Below are positions 1-7,649 of a stretch of 64,000 nt of DNA, in pieces (position 1 is the first letter of the stretch; each line of letters opens with the position of its first letter). The position numbers and the translations under genes are program-made. The stretch is from Algoriphagus sediminis (lineage in GTDB: Bacteria; Bacteroidota; Bacteroidia; Cytophagales; Cyclobacteriaceae): assembly GCF_030403435.1 (NCBI RefSeq), contig NZ_JAUEPH010000006.1:186001-250000 (forward strand), written 5' to 3'. The notes beneath the pieces are model-generated. The model ran no database searches, was not told the DNA's origin, and was given only the letters and a program-made list of their open reading frames with translations.

Positions 1-824
1 AGATTCAGAGCTCCGTCCACGGGTACTCTACCGTCTTGCCTTGAATGTAAAATATAAACTGGCGACTTAATTTCATCCGCCCAAACCACTGCAGACCTTT
101 TATCGAAATGTTGGTTTCGGTTTTTCTCAAACTCTGGAAGAATATTCTGCAAACCCTCATAGTTGAATTCTTCATCTAAATCTGACCAGCCTGTAATAAA
201 TATTGGCCTTTTTTCAGCCTGAAGCCTAAGGTCAGCCACACCCGCAATCACTGCAGCGGCTTTTACAGTAACTTGTCTAATACTTTGATAGGTCATCATA
301 CCTCCTCGTGAGACGCCCATCATAAATATGTTTTCGGAGTCTACAAAATCAAGTGTTTGAACCGCTTCAAAAAGGTTAATCACATCATTGACATCATCTC
401 CACCAGACTGATCGACTTTTCCCAATTCACCCACAAAACGATAATTTGAAGCAAAAACGACAAATCCATATTTTGCAAGCCAATAAAAATCCGGTAAGTC
501 CTCTTCCGATAATTTGCCGATATTTCCCGTTCCTCCTCTGTTATAGATGATTACAGGAAGCTTTTTCCCTTCAGAGTTTAATGGTTTACAAGAGTAGCCT
601 TCTACCTCGAACTCATCACTTTTATAAGAAAAGGTCTCATACATGTAGGCTGTCTGTTCTTTTGCAACTGTATATGAAACACTATCATATCTGTATTTCC
701 CTAGAGGACTTATTTCGTCATAGGTCTTTTCGATTTTAATCTCCCGAACATTAAAAATCCCAGATTGGGCAGGGACATTTGTGATTCCAATGATTAGACA
801 GAATAATAGACTGAAAGATTTCAT
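1..824 (-). CDS. Secreted alpha/beta hydrolase, S9 prolyl-oligopeptidase type (partial)
   Basis: This reading frame starts at ATG 824 and stays open to the window edge, so the C-terminal end is missing. The first ~20 residues form a signal peptide ending near NVPAQS. The nucleophile elbow GVSRGG (Ser in GxSxGG) identifies the alpha/beta-hydrolase fold and suits the S9 peptidase or acyl-peptide hydrolase group. Near the truncated end LHSRQDGRVP supplies a likely catalytic Asp, and the His would lie outside the window. It is probably a secreted or periplasmic serine hydrolase; esterase and peptidase activity cannot be separated here. It is a lone gene, with a 265-base gap before the next reading frame. 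Confidence 0.75.
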   Translation of the reverse strand, partial: MKSFSLLFCLIIGITNVPAQSGIFNVREIKIEKTYDEISPLGKYRYDSVSYTVAKEQTAYMYETFSYKSDEFEVEGYSCKPLNSEGKKLPVIIYNRGGTGNIGKLSEEDLPDFYWLAKYGFVVFASNYRFVGELGKVDQSGGDDVNDVINLFEAVQTLDFVDSENIFMMGVSRGGMMTYQSIRQVTVKAAAVIAGVADLRLQAEKRPIFITGWSDLDEEFNYEGLQNILPEFEKNRNQHFDKRSAVVWADEIKSPVYILHSRQDGRVPVDGALN

Positions 825-1017
825 GTATTATCTATTCATAATTGCCTGTCACTACGTGAACGGCAAAGTGTGGGAGAAAGGGTTTAAAAACTAAAATATA
901 TGAAGTTCAGGGGGAACTAGAGAAGGTGGTGTTAGAAAAAAAATCACCCAGTTGGTGACTTTTAGGTTTTGAAATTCTGAGAAATCGAAGCAAGAGGCTG
1001 GAGTTAACTAAATTGGG

Positions 1018-1076
1018 GCTCAACGGCTTGGCTATGCGCAGTGTCCTGAAGGGATTGCGTACAGCATTTGTTAGCG
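1018..1076. repeat. attC-like (59-base-element-like) inverted-repeat site
   Basis: A 59-base stretch begins with GCTCAAC, which fits the integron inverse core RYYYAAC, and ends with GTTAGCG, close to GTTRRRY. Between them lie imperfect inverted arms, GCTATGCGCA (1031-1040) and TGCGTACAGC (1056-1065). It sits directly after the stop of the small lipoprotein gene at 1090, where a gene cassette would carry its recombination site. Similar elements flank single accessory genes in many Bacteroidota genomes (from memory). The outer bases of the second core do not fit fully, so this is a tentative call. Positions 825-1017 show nothing recognisable. Confidence 0.4.
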
Positions 1077-1089
1077 GCTGTTTTTATTT

Positions 1090-1773
1090 TCATTCTTCAG
1101 TCATTTCAAATTTTTCAAGTTTGACTTCAGATTTATCTTTTTTAATCAGTTTTAAATTGTCAGTTGTCGCAAAGAAATGAACTGTCTCTGACCATTCCCA
1201 ACTTTCTTGCTCTCGCATATTGACTGCACTTGCTTCATAATAGACAGAAATTGAATCTTCTTTTGTGCTAATTACAATCTTGCTAAATGTGTCTTGAATT
1301 GTCGCGGTGTAAGGAGTTGTTGGGCAATTTGAATCTCCTAATTCGGCTAAAACTTCATTGTCAGTTGAGAACCATTTTCTTAAAAACCCTAAGTGGCTTT
1401 CAGAGCATTGATAACCAAGTCCAAGGGCAGTAATTATTTTACAGTCTAAATTGCTTCTGTCATCATTCGCTTCTCCGTCCCACCAACACTCGTTTCCAAT
1501 AAATGTCGAAACATACCCAATCGCAGCTTTTTCTTGACTGGTCATAGTGTTTATGTAGTCCATATTCAGAAATATTGAGCTAAAGGAGTCATTCAGTGTC
1601 GAGTCGTACTTCAAATCTCTCCACATGAAACTAATTGTTGTATCGGGTAAATTCAATTTGATTTGTTCAACTTCCGTTGAATTTGCCACCGCTGATTCTT
1701 GGTCAGCTTTTTTAGTCACTTGTCCACAAGATGTCAAAAGAGTCAAGACTGCAATGATGTGTATTAGTTTCAC
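1090..1773 (-). CDS. Hypothetical lipoprotein, cassette-like gene
   Basis: A 227-residue protein that starts at GTG (1771-1773). That start gives a clean lipoprotein signal with Cys16 in LLTSC, while the next ATG lies some 70 residues later. The mature part contains four further Cys (in GNECWW, DCKI, YQCS and NCPT), which suggests disulfides in the periplasm or on the surface. No domain family is recognised. The gene is flanked on both sides by palindromic sites (1018-1076 and 1787-1820) and has no functional link to its neighbours, which hints that it is a mobile cassette. Function unknown. Confidence 0.7.
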   Translation of the reverse strand: MKLIHIIAVLTLLTSCGQVTKKADQESAVANSTEVEQIKLNLPDTTISFMWRDLKYDSTLNDSFSSIFLNMDYINTMTSQEKAAIGYVSTFIGNECWWDGEANDDRSNLDCKIITALGLGYQCSESHLGFLRKWFSTDNEVLAELGDSNCPTTPYTATIQDTFSKIVISTKEDSISVYYEASAVNMREQESWEWSETVHFFATTDNLKLIKKDKSEVKLEKFEMTEE

Positions 1774-1786
1774 CTTTCTAATTGCT

Positions 1787-1820
1787 GCTAACTAGTGGAT
1801 ATGTTGCATTCGCAGCATAT
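1787..1820. repeat. Palindromic flank 5' of the cassette-like gene
   Basis: Read on the minus strand, the sequence before the gene has a hairpin (arms at 1799-1807 and 1812-1820, one mismatch, loop ATTC) followed by AGTTAGCAG just before the gene. Together with 1018-1076 it brackets the lipoprotein gene with GTTAGC-type borders. It may be the recombination-site remnant of a preceding cassette, or simply the hairpin of a Bacteroidota repeat. Confidence 0.35.
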
Positions 1821-1944
1821 TCCTATTGGTTGTACTGGTTAAACTTATTTTTTTTAAAATTAGTCAAAACCCTACTTTTTTCTCATGCTCGAATTTATGC
1901 CCGTAGAGGAGGTTATTAGGAGCTGGTAGTTTTTATCTATTAAA

Positions 1945-1968
1945 AAACCGGAGCTTTCACTCCGGTTT
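1945..1968 (-). terminator. Rho-independent terminator after the 1987-2628 gene
   Basis: A 9-bp perfect stem (AAACCGGAG / CTCCGGTTT) with a 6-base loop is followed on the minus strand by a T-tract. It lies 19 bases after the stop codon at 1987. Confidence 0.85.
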
Positions 1969-1986
1969 CGATATTGGCTTCTTCGG

Positions 1987-2628
1987 TTAGTTGACCGATA
2001 TATTTGAGGTCCAGATAAATCGGTTGCCATCGGCTCCCATATGATCCACCGCAAAAGTCAGTGGACCTACATTCTGCTCATTTTCCCAGGTCCAGGTGGC
2101 ACCCTCTACCGCATTACCCCGACGGAAAGTCCACTCCAGTAGCTTATAATTCTCATCAATGTAGAGATCATAGGCATCCCCGGGACTGTATCCATCCTCA
2201 TTGTTATACAGAATGGTGAGTTTTGTGGAATTGGTTCCTTTGATCGGAGTAGGGACATTTTCCTGCGTTTCATAGGTATAGCCCGTATCCCAAGCCAGCT
2301 GGAATGGCATCATGGCCCAGTATTTATCATTTATAAATCCCTTATGTGCATCAGGCATGGTTTCGGCCGTCAGGCTAAACTGATAAGCAGTGTCTGCATC
2401 CGAATAGTCTACCGTTTGGGCTTTCATATCCCATAGGTAGGTTCGAGAGAAAACATTCACAGAATCCCGTTGTACATTCCAGGTAAAACCCAGCTTATTC
2501 ACCTGATCCATTTGATCGAAGCCATAGGCCATGGCCACTTTCATGGGTAAGGTATCTGGAACAGTTTCTTTAGGTTGGCAGGCCAAAAGAAGCCCGGCAA
2601 AGAGTAAGGAGAATAGTGTTTTTTTCAT
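1987..2628 (-). CDS. Hypothetical lipoprotein
   Basis: A 213-residue protein with a classic lipoprotein signal (charged start, hydrophobic run, Cys17 in LLLACQ). The mature part is rich in Trp, Tyr and Asp, with short beta-strand-like segments (for example FTWNVQRDSVNVFSR and LYIDENYKLLEW). This resembles envelope proteins of the LolA/LppX-like half-barrel type, but that is only a resemblance and no family can be named. It is a monocistronic-looking gene with its own terminator (1945-1968) and a possible promoter (2645-2652). It probably sits in the outer membrane or faces the periplasm. Confidence 0.75.
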   Translation of the reverse strand: MKKTLFSLLFAGLLLACQPKETVPDTLPMKVAMAYGFDQMDQVNKLGFTWNVQRDSVNVFSRTYLWDMKAQTVDYSDADTAYQFSLTAETMPDAHKGFINDKYWAMMPFQLAWDTGYTYETQENVPTPIKGTNSTKLTILYNNEDGYSPGDAYDLYIDENYKLLEWTFRRGNAVEGATWTWENEQNVGPLTFAVDHMGADGNRFIWTSNISVN

Positions 2629-2644
2629 GATTGATGGTTTTGTA

Positions 2645-2652
2645 CAAATTTA
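2645..2652 (-). promoter_or_regulatory. Candidate -7 element for the 1987-2628 lipoprotein gene
   Basis: The minus strand reads TAAATTTG, a match to the Bacteroidota -7 box TAnnTTTG, 16 bases before the start codon at 2628. No convincing -33 TTTG is present, so support is partial. Confidence 0.4.
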
Positions 2653-2658
2653 ACAGGC

Positions 2659-3450
2659 TCAGCTTTCGGATTGTTTTTCCAGCCAATTTTTATATCGTCG
2701 GTATTCAATCATAGCAACGATCCTTTTTAAAAATCGCAAGAATCGGGTAATAATCAACATAAAGAAAAAGAGTTTGGAGGGATAAATTCTCTTTTTCCCT
2801 TTTGCCGCTCCGCGCAAAGTTTCAGAAGCCACCCATTCGGCGGTCTGTCTGGGCCAGGCTTGAGGGACATCCTTTCCCGCAGTTTCGAAGAAAGCAGTTT
2901 TAGTGGCTATGGGAAAAACCAGGGAGAGCCAACTTCCCGTTTTCTCAGCCCAAAGGGTTCTTGCCCATTGCAAAAGTGCGGATTTGGTGGCTCCATAAAG
3001 GCTATATCCGGGGATAGGCCAATAGGCCATAGCAGAAGCAGTAATGATATGTCGGTAGGGGTGATGTGGAAAGGCCTCTTTGAGCATATATCCAAGCTGT
3101 ATGGGACTATGCACATTAAGCTGAAAAAGTTTATCCATTTCTCCCCAATTCTGATCTTTATTCGGTCCGAATTCAGCTTTTCCTGCATTGGCAAAGCAAA
3201 AATCTACCCGATCCCAATTTACCTTCACCCAATCAAGAATTTTCTTATTACCTGATTTTTCGCTTAAATCTACCAGGAGGGTGCTTATTTCAGGAAACTC
3301 CTCGCGAAGCTCCCAAAGCTTATTGGAATCAAAATCCACCGCCAGGATTTGAGGTTTGGATTCCTGTAGCTGTCCCACCAATTCCTTTCCTATGCCTGAT
3401 CCTGCACCGGTGATGATAATTTTTGCTTCGGTAAATGCCTTATAAACCAT
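2659..3450 (-). CDS. SDR family NAD(P)-dependent oxidoreductase
   Basis: A 263-residue short-chain dehydrogenase. It has the nucleotide-binding TGAGSGIG (residues 14-21), NAG (88-90), a candidate catalytic Ser139 and the YxxxK pair Tyr152/Lys156. A C-terminal stretch (about 225-245) is strongly hydrophobic and then basic, so the protein may associate with the membrane, as some DHRS-type SDRs do. It is the last gene of the operon that begins at 6575. Its start overlaps the end of the upstream gene by 11 bases, which implies translational coupling. The substrate is unknown; a sugar- or aldehyde-derived alcohol would fit the operon. Confidence 0.85.
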   Translation of the reverse strand: MVYKAFTEAKIIITGAGSGIGKELVGQLQESKPQILAVDFDSNKLWELREEFPEISTLLVDLSEKSGNKKILDWVKVNWDRVDFCFANAGKAEFGPNKDQNWGEMDKLFQLNVHSPIQLGYMLKEAFPHHPYRHIITASAMAYWPIPGYSLYGATKSALLQWARTLWAEKTGSWLSLVFPIATKTAFFETAGKDVPQAWPRQTAEWVASETLRGAAKGKKRIYPSKLFFFMLIITRFLRFLKRIVAMIEYRRYKNWLEKQSES

Positions 3451-4099
3451 AACTGGGTTTTGGAAAAGTGATTTCGAAGGGATTCACTTTCACCACTGCC
3501 AGAGGTCTTTGCTTCTGTATGGGTGGGAAGAAGTTTTTATTGCACTTTTCGATTTCTACACTCGCCAGTTTTCCCCAGCCTTTTCCTGTTGGCTTGGTGT
3601 GATATTCCTTTCCTACCCAAAGCTGGTGTAAATCGATAGGTAAAATTTTGGTGGTCACGGGAAATTTTAGCCCCCTGTACTTCACCGTGCAAGCAAAGAT
3701 TTTTTCATCTCCGTTAAAAATCTTGATATGGTCTACCCCATCATCGGACTCCCATGAAAAGGGTAAAGTATGTTTTGGGATACCCCAATTGGCTCTCCCA
3801 TTTTGTGTGCTGGCCTCAGAATCCACATAGATTTTGCTGATGCTATGCTTTCCGGTGTGTTCAAACTTTCCCGGTATGATCAATAGCTCACGATAAGGCC
3901 CAACCGGAGATTCATGATAGTTGACCAACATTACATAGCCTATACCTCCCTTGAAATTTCCAGAAAGATCATCCGGAAGCTGCGCATAATTCTCCACCCA
4001 ATCTTTTGAGAATTTATAAAGCATCAGAATTCCTTCGCCACTGAGTTTCCAGGGCGGGGGAGCGGGTTTTACTTTCTCAGACCATACTGATTCATTCAT
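3440..4099 (-). CDS. Acetoacetate decarboxylase (ADC) family-like protein
   Basis: A 219-residue protein recognised by ADC-family landmarks: an N-terminal PPPWKLSGEG, VNYHESPVGPYREL, then GRANWGIPK. True acetoacetate decarboxylases use a Schiff-base Lys. The Lys in WGIPK lies in about the right region, but I cannot confirm it is the catalytic one. Many family members are not decarboxylases and act as lyases, hydratases or binding proteins. It overlaps both neighbours (11 bases downstream, 8 upstream), so it is translationally coupled to the two SDR genes. It probably acts on the 2-keto-acid or its product made by the operon's dehydratase and dehydrogenase. Confidence 0.7.
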   Translation of the reverse strand: MNESVWSEKVKPAPPPWKLSGEGILMLYKFSKDWVENYAQLPDDLSGNFKGGIGYVMLVNYHESPVGPYRELLIIPGKFEHTGKHSISKIYVDSEASTQNGRANWGIPKHTLPFSWESDDGVDHIKIFNGDEKIFACTVKYRGLKFPVTTKILPIDLHQLWVGKEYHTKPTGKGWGKLASVEIEKCNKNFFPPIQKQRPLAVVKVNPFEITFPKPSYGL

Positions 4100-4847
4100 A
4101 GGGTGAAGGGCTTACGCTGGTCCAGCCCCCATCCACCACGAGAGATTGCCCAGTGATATGAGAAGCTTCATCGGAAACCAGAAAAGCAGCTGCATTTGCG
4201 ATGTCCTCGATACTGGCAGGTTTTTTAAGCGGGGTAATTCGAGACCAAGTGGACTCATAGGTTTCATCCATGGCCGTTCTAGAGGTGAGGGTGGCACCAG
4301 GAGCTACGGTGTTTACTCGGATTCCTAGAGGAGCCAGCTCCAAAACCAGATTTTTAGCGAGCATTTCTAATGCTGCCTTGCTCATGGAATAAGCCCCGAG
4401 ATTTTCATGACTTGAATGAGCGGTGACGGATGAGGTAAAAAGTATCGCCCCTCCGGATTCCTGTTCGCTCATGACTTTGGCAGCAGCCTGGGTCAAAAAG
4501 AAAGTGCCTTCTTGGTTGACCCTAGTCACTTCTCTAAAGTCCTCCCGGGTATAATCTAAAAACCCTCCAAAAAGCGTGATGCCGGCATTAGCCACCACAA
4601 TATCCAGGGATTGGAAATCTGAAATAGCCAGATCAATCATCCCGGAAATAATTTCCTCCCGGCTCGCATCACCACCGATTGCCAGTACGGGGTGCTTGGT
4701 TTCTGAAGAAATGGATTTTGCTGCTTCCTCTGCAAGTGACTTTTCCAAATCATTCAAGATGATATTGATGCCTTTTTGAGATAATTTTTTTGCTATCGCA
4801 AAGCCAATGCCCTGCCCCGCACCGGTGATAATTGCTGTTTTTGCCAT
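4092..4847 (-). CDS. SDR dehydrogenase, probable sugar-acid type
   Basis: A 251-residue classical SDR with TGAGQGIG (8-15), NAG (87-89), catalytic Ser140, Tyr153 and Lys157, and the usual C-terminal ITGQSLVVDGGW. The length and tail match FabG/KduD/LRA-type cytosolic enzymes. It lies 9 bases after the dehydratase gene, so a role in oxidising a sugar or a 2-keto-3-deoxy sugar acid is the natural guess. L-KDF- or KDA-type dehydrogenases of non-phosphorylative pathways are SDRs, but specificity cannot be read from sequence. The gene end overlaps the ADC-like gene by 8 bases. Confidence 0.88.
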   Translation of the reverse strand: MAKTAIITGAGQGIGFAIAKKLSQKGINIILNDLEKSLAEEAAKSISSETKHPVLAIGGDASREEIISGMIDLAISDFQSLDIVVANAGITLFGGFLDYTREDFREVTRVNQEGTFFLTQAAAKVMSEQESGGAILFTSSVTAHSSHENLGAYSMSKAALEMLAKNLVLELAPLGIRVNTVAPGATLTSRTAMDETYESTWSRITPLKKPASIEDIANAAAFLVSDEASHITGQSLVVDGGWTSVSPSPYE

Positions 4848-4856
4848 ATCCTTAAT

Positions 4857-6575
4857 TTAATGAGAATCCCGCTTAACTTCAGAACCTGAGCTTCCCTGAA
4901 GGAAATCAAAATCCACTCCTTCATGGGCCTGATTCACCCGATCTAAGTACAGATTGACATACCCTCTTTCATAAGGAAGTTCGATGGGCTTAAATTCCTT
5001 TTTGCGCTTTTCCATTTCCTCGTCTGAGATCAAAAGATTCAGGCTACGATTGGGCACATCCAGCTCGATAATATCTCCATTTTTCACCAAAGCCAAAGGA
5101 CCTCCAATGGCAGATTCAGGGGATACATGAAGGATGACTGTGCCATAGCCAGTTCCACTCATCCTTCCATCCGAAATCCGAACCATATCTTTGATTCCCT
5201 TTTCCAGAAGCTTTGACGGAAGTCCCATGTTTCCGACCTCTGGCATGCCAGGATAGCCTTTCGGTCCCACATTTTTCATCACCATCACGCAGTTCTCATC
5301 GATATCCAGATCAGGCTGATCTATTTTTGCCTTGTACTCATCTATGTTTTCGAACACCACTGCCCGCCCGGTATGCTTCAGTAAGTTTGGGCTGGCAGCA
5401 CTGGGCTTAATGACTGCCCCATCCGGGCAAAGATTACCCTTGAGGACTGCGATACCCGAGTCTGGTTTAATGGGTTTGTCAAGTGTACCAATGAGATTCC
5501 GATCATAGCATTCAGCTCCTTCTATATTTTCTCCCAGCGTTTTTCCGGTGACCGTGAGATTATCCACATGGATTTTGTCTTTTATTTCCTTTAAAACTGC
5601 CGGAAGTCCTCCCGCATAAAATAAGTCTTCCACCCAATGTTCACCGGAAGGCTGCACATTCGCAATCAAAGGAATCATTGCCGAGAACTTATCAAAATCA
5701 GTCAAGTCAATATCTACTCCAATGCGTTTGGCAATGGCAGTGAGATGAAGGATAAAATTCGTAGATCCTCCAAGGGCGGCATTTACCATGATGGCATTTT
5801 CAAAGGCTTTCCGATTAAGGATTTTGGACATCTTGAGATCCTCTTTGACCATTTCTACAATTCGAATCCCGGCCATATGCGCCAATACCTTCCTTCGCGA
5901 ATCTGCAGCAGGAATGGTAGCATTGTCCGGCAAGGCCAATCCTAGCGCCTCAACCATGGCGGCCATGGTGCTCGCAGTACCCATTGGGGCGCAGTGACCT
6001 ACGGAGCGAGACATGGCTGCTTCGGCCTCAATAAATTCTTCCTGGGATAGCTTGCCAGTTTTGAAATCTTCGGCAAATCTCCAGACATCTGATGTCCCTA
6101 TCTTTTTTCCTTTGAATCGCCCTACTAACATGGGACCTCCAGACAGCACAAGAGTGGGTAGATCCACTGATGCCGCTCCCATGACCAAGGAAGGTGTGGT
6201 TTTATCACAACCGCACATGAGCACCACGCCGTCCATTGCATTTGCACGGATGCTCTCTTCCACATCCATGCTGGCTAGATTTCTGAAAAGCATGGCGGTA
6301 GGTTTGATGGAGCATTCTCCCAGCGACATGACTGGAAATTCCAGTGGAAAACCACCTGCCTCCCAAATGCCACGCTTTAGGGCTGCAGCTAAATCCTTGA
6401 AGTGAGCATTACAGGGGGTGAATTCGGACCAGGTATTACAGATTCCAATCACAGGCTTTCCACCTTCAAAAAGGTGGTGTGGGAATCCCTGATTTTTCAT
6501 CCATGAACGATAGATAAATCCATCTTTTCCTTTTCTTCCGTACCATTCGTGGCTACGAAGTTTTTTTTCTGACAT
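4857..6575 (-). CDS. IlvD/Edd family dehydratase, probable L-arabonate-type sugar-acid dehydratase
   Basis: A 572-residue Fe-S dehydratase. Opening motifs (SHEWYGRKGKDGF, RSWMKNQG, GICNTWSEFTPCNAH, LASMDVEESIR) fit the sugar-acid branch (L-arabonate, D-xylonate, D-galactonate) better than dihydroxy-acid dehydratase IlvD. Cys55, Cys123 (GCDKTTP) and Cys195 (GHCAPMGT) match the three [2Fe-2S] ligands known in L-arabonate dehydratase. The reaction would be removal of water from an aldonate to a 2-keto-3-deoxy acid in the cytosol. It is the first gene of a four-gene operon with two SDRs and an ADC-like protein. No transporter or regulator is adjacent. The exact substrate is uncertain. Confidence 0.88.
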   Translation of the reverse strand: MSEKKLRSHEWYGRKGKDGFIYRSWMKNQGFPHHLFEGGKPVIGICNTWSEFTPCNAHFKDLAAALKRGIWEAGGFPLEFPVMSLGECSIKPTAMLFRNLASMDVEESIRANAMDGVVLMCGCDKTTPSLVMGAASVDLPTLVLSGGPMLVGRFKGKKIGTSDVWRFAEDFKTGKLSQEEFIEAEAAMSRSVGHCAPMGTASTMAAMVEALGLALPDNATIPAADSRRKVLAHMAGIRIVEMVKEDLKMSKILNRKAFENAIMVNAALGGSTNFILHLTAIAKRIGVDIDLTDFDKFSAMIPLIANVQPSGEHWVEDLFYAGGLPAVLKEIKDKIHVDNLTVTGKTLGENIEGAECYDRNLIGTLDKPIKPDSGIAVLKGNLCPDGAVIKPSAASPNLLKHTGRAVVFENIDEYKAKIDQPDLDIDENCVMVMKNVGPKGYPGMPEVGNMGLPSKLLEKGIKDMVRISDGRMSGTGYGTVILHVSPESAIGGPLALVKNGDIIELDVPNRSLNLLISDEEMEKRKKEFKPIELPYERGYVNLYLDRVNQAHEGVDFDFLQGSSGSEVKRDSH

Positions 6576-6650
6576 AGGTTTGGGCTTGTTAACGCCCAGA
6601 ATTTACCAAAAAATATTTCTTAGCCCTAGTGAGATCGGGTTTGTGGACGC

Positions 6651-7623
6651 TCAGCTCTGAAAATTTTGTAAAACCTCTTCAAGTGATTCGAGGTCGATAG
6701 TAAAATTGGTGGAAATCGTGTTTTTACTATCTCCCTTATTCAGCGTGTAGTAGTACTTCAGGTTTAATGCTGAAGCAAGATTAAAATAACATTGATTAAT
6801 GCTATCTCCTACATTTCGAAGTTCTACCACTGAAGCATTATCTGGAAGGAAAAGCATATTGGTCAGGGCAGCACCGTGTAGACAAACAAGCGTTTCAGTT
6901 TCTGACATGAGTTCGATCTGCTTTTTCAGACTCATCTTTTCAGCATAGATTACCTCAAAGCCATATTTTTTAACAAGCAGCTCTACGTCTTTTGCATTAT
7001 GGGATTTTCGCTTTGGAGCGAAGCGACGACTGATGTAAATCTTTCGATGTGGAGCTTTCTCAGAATTTTTTCGGAGTTTATCTCTGGTAAGCTGTGTGAG
7101 AGGTACATTGAAATTCGGGAATGTAGCCGTCCTCGACGTTAGGACTAATTTTTTCACCCATATATTCTCATTTGAGCTATAAAATTCAGGTTCTAACCCG
7201 ATTAGTTTTAGAGACTGCGTGACAAATGGGAGCTGCTTAAATGAATCAAGAAGTAAGACCTTTTTAGCCTCGCTTTTTCTCATTCCTTCCCAGATTCTGG
7301 GCAGGCAATCAGTGAGCCAGTGAAAATAATTTGCGCTCCATTCATCTTTGACCCACATGGCATGATCTACAGTCCTCCATTTCCGGATGGAGCAGTGAAG
7401 AATCCTCTTGCCGATAGGCAAAAAGCCTAAGCCCTTAGTGTGAGTATGTTCTGAATAAAACTTGAATTTTTTAGGGTCAAATACAGTATCCTGAAGAATG
7501 GCTACATTTTCTAATTCTAAAATGGGCAGAATAGAAAAGGTAGCGTTTAGTGCCGGCTCAAAAAGCTTTTTGTCTCCGGGATCTAGGTTTTCCGGTAATT
7601 TTCTTTTGACGTTTACTTTTTTC
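6651..7623 (-). CDS. Glycosyltransferase family 61 (DUF563) protein
   Basis: About 324 residues from a GTG start (7623-7625; the frame reaches 7625). Family landmarks are YFHWLTDCLPR in the first half and, near the C-terminus, an R-rich ISRRFAPKRKSHNA segment, then LHGAALTNMLFLP. The latter is the GT61 region containing the conserved HGA..TN. GT61 enzymes transfer pentoses or hexosamines onto glycans, and bacterial members often sit in surface-polysaccharide loci. Here it is alone among envelope genes, 24 bases after murA, and may decorate a surface glycan. Acceptor and donor are unknown. Confidence 0.75.
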
Positions 7624-7649
7624 ACCTAGGCCAAATAAGGGGACGAATT

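Noticed and set aside
1872-2054. 60-residue frame over the terminator and the end of the lipoprotein gene
   Set aside because: Runs through the terminator hairpin and has no protein-like composition.
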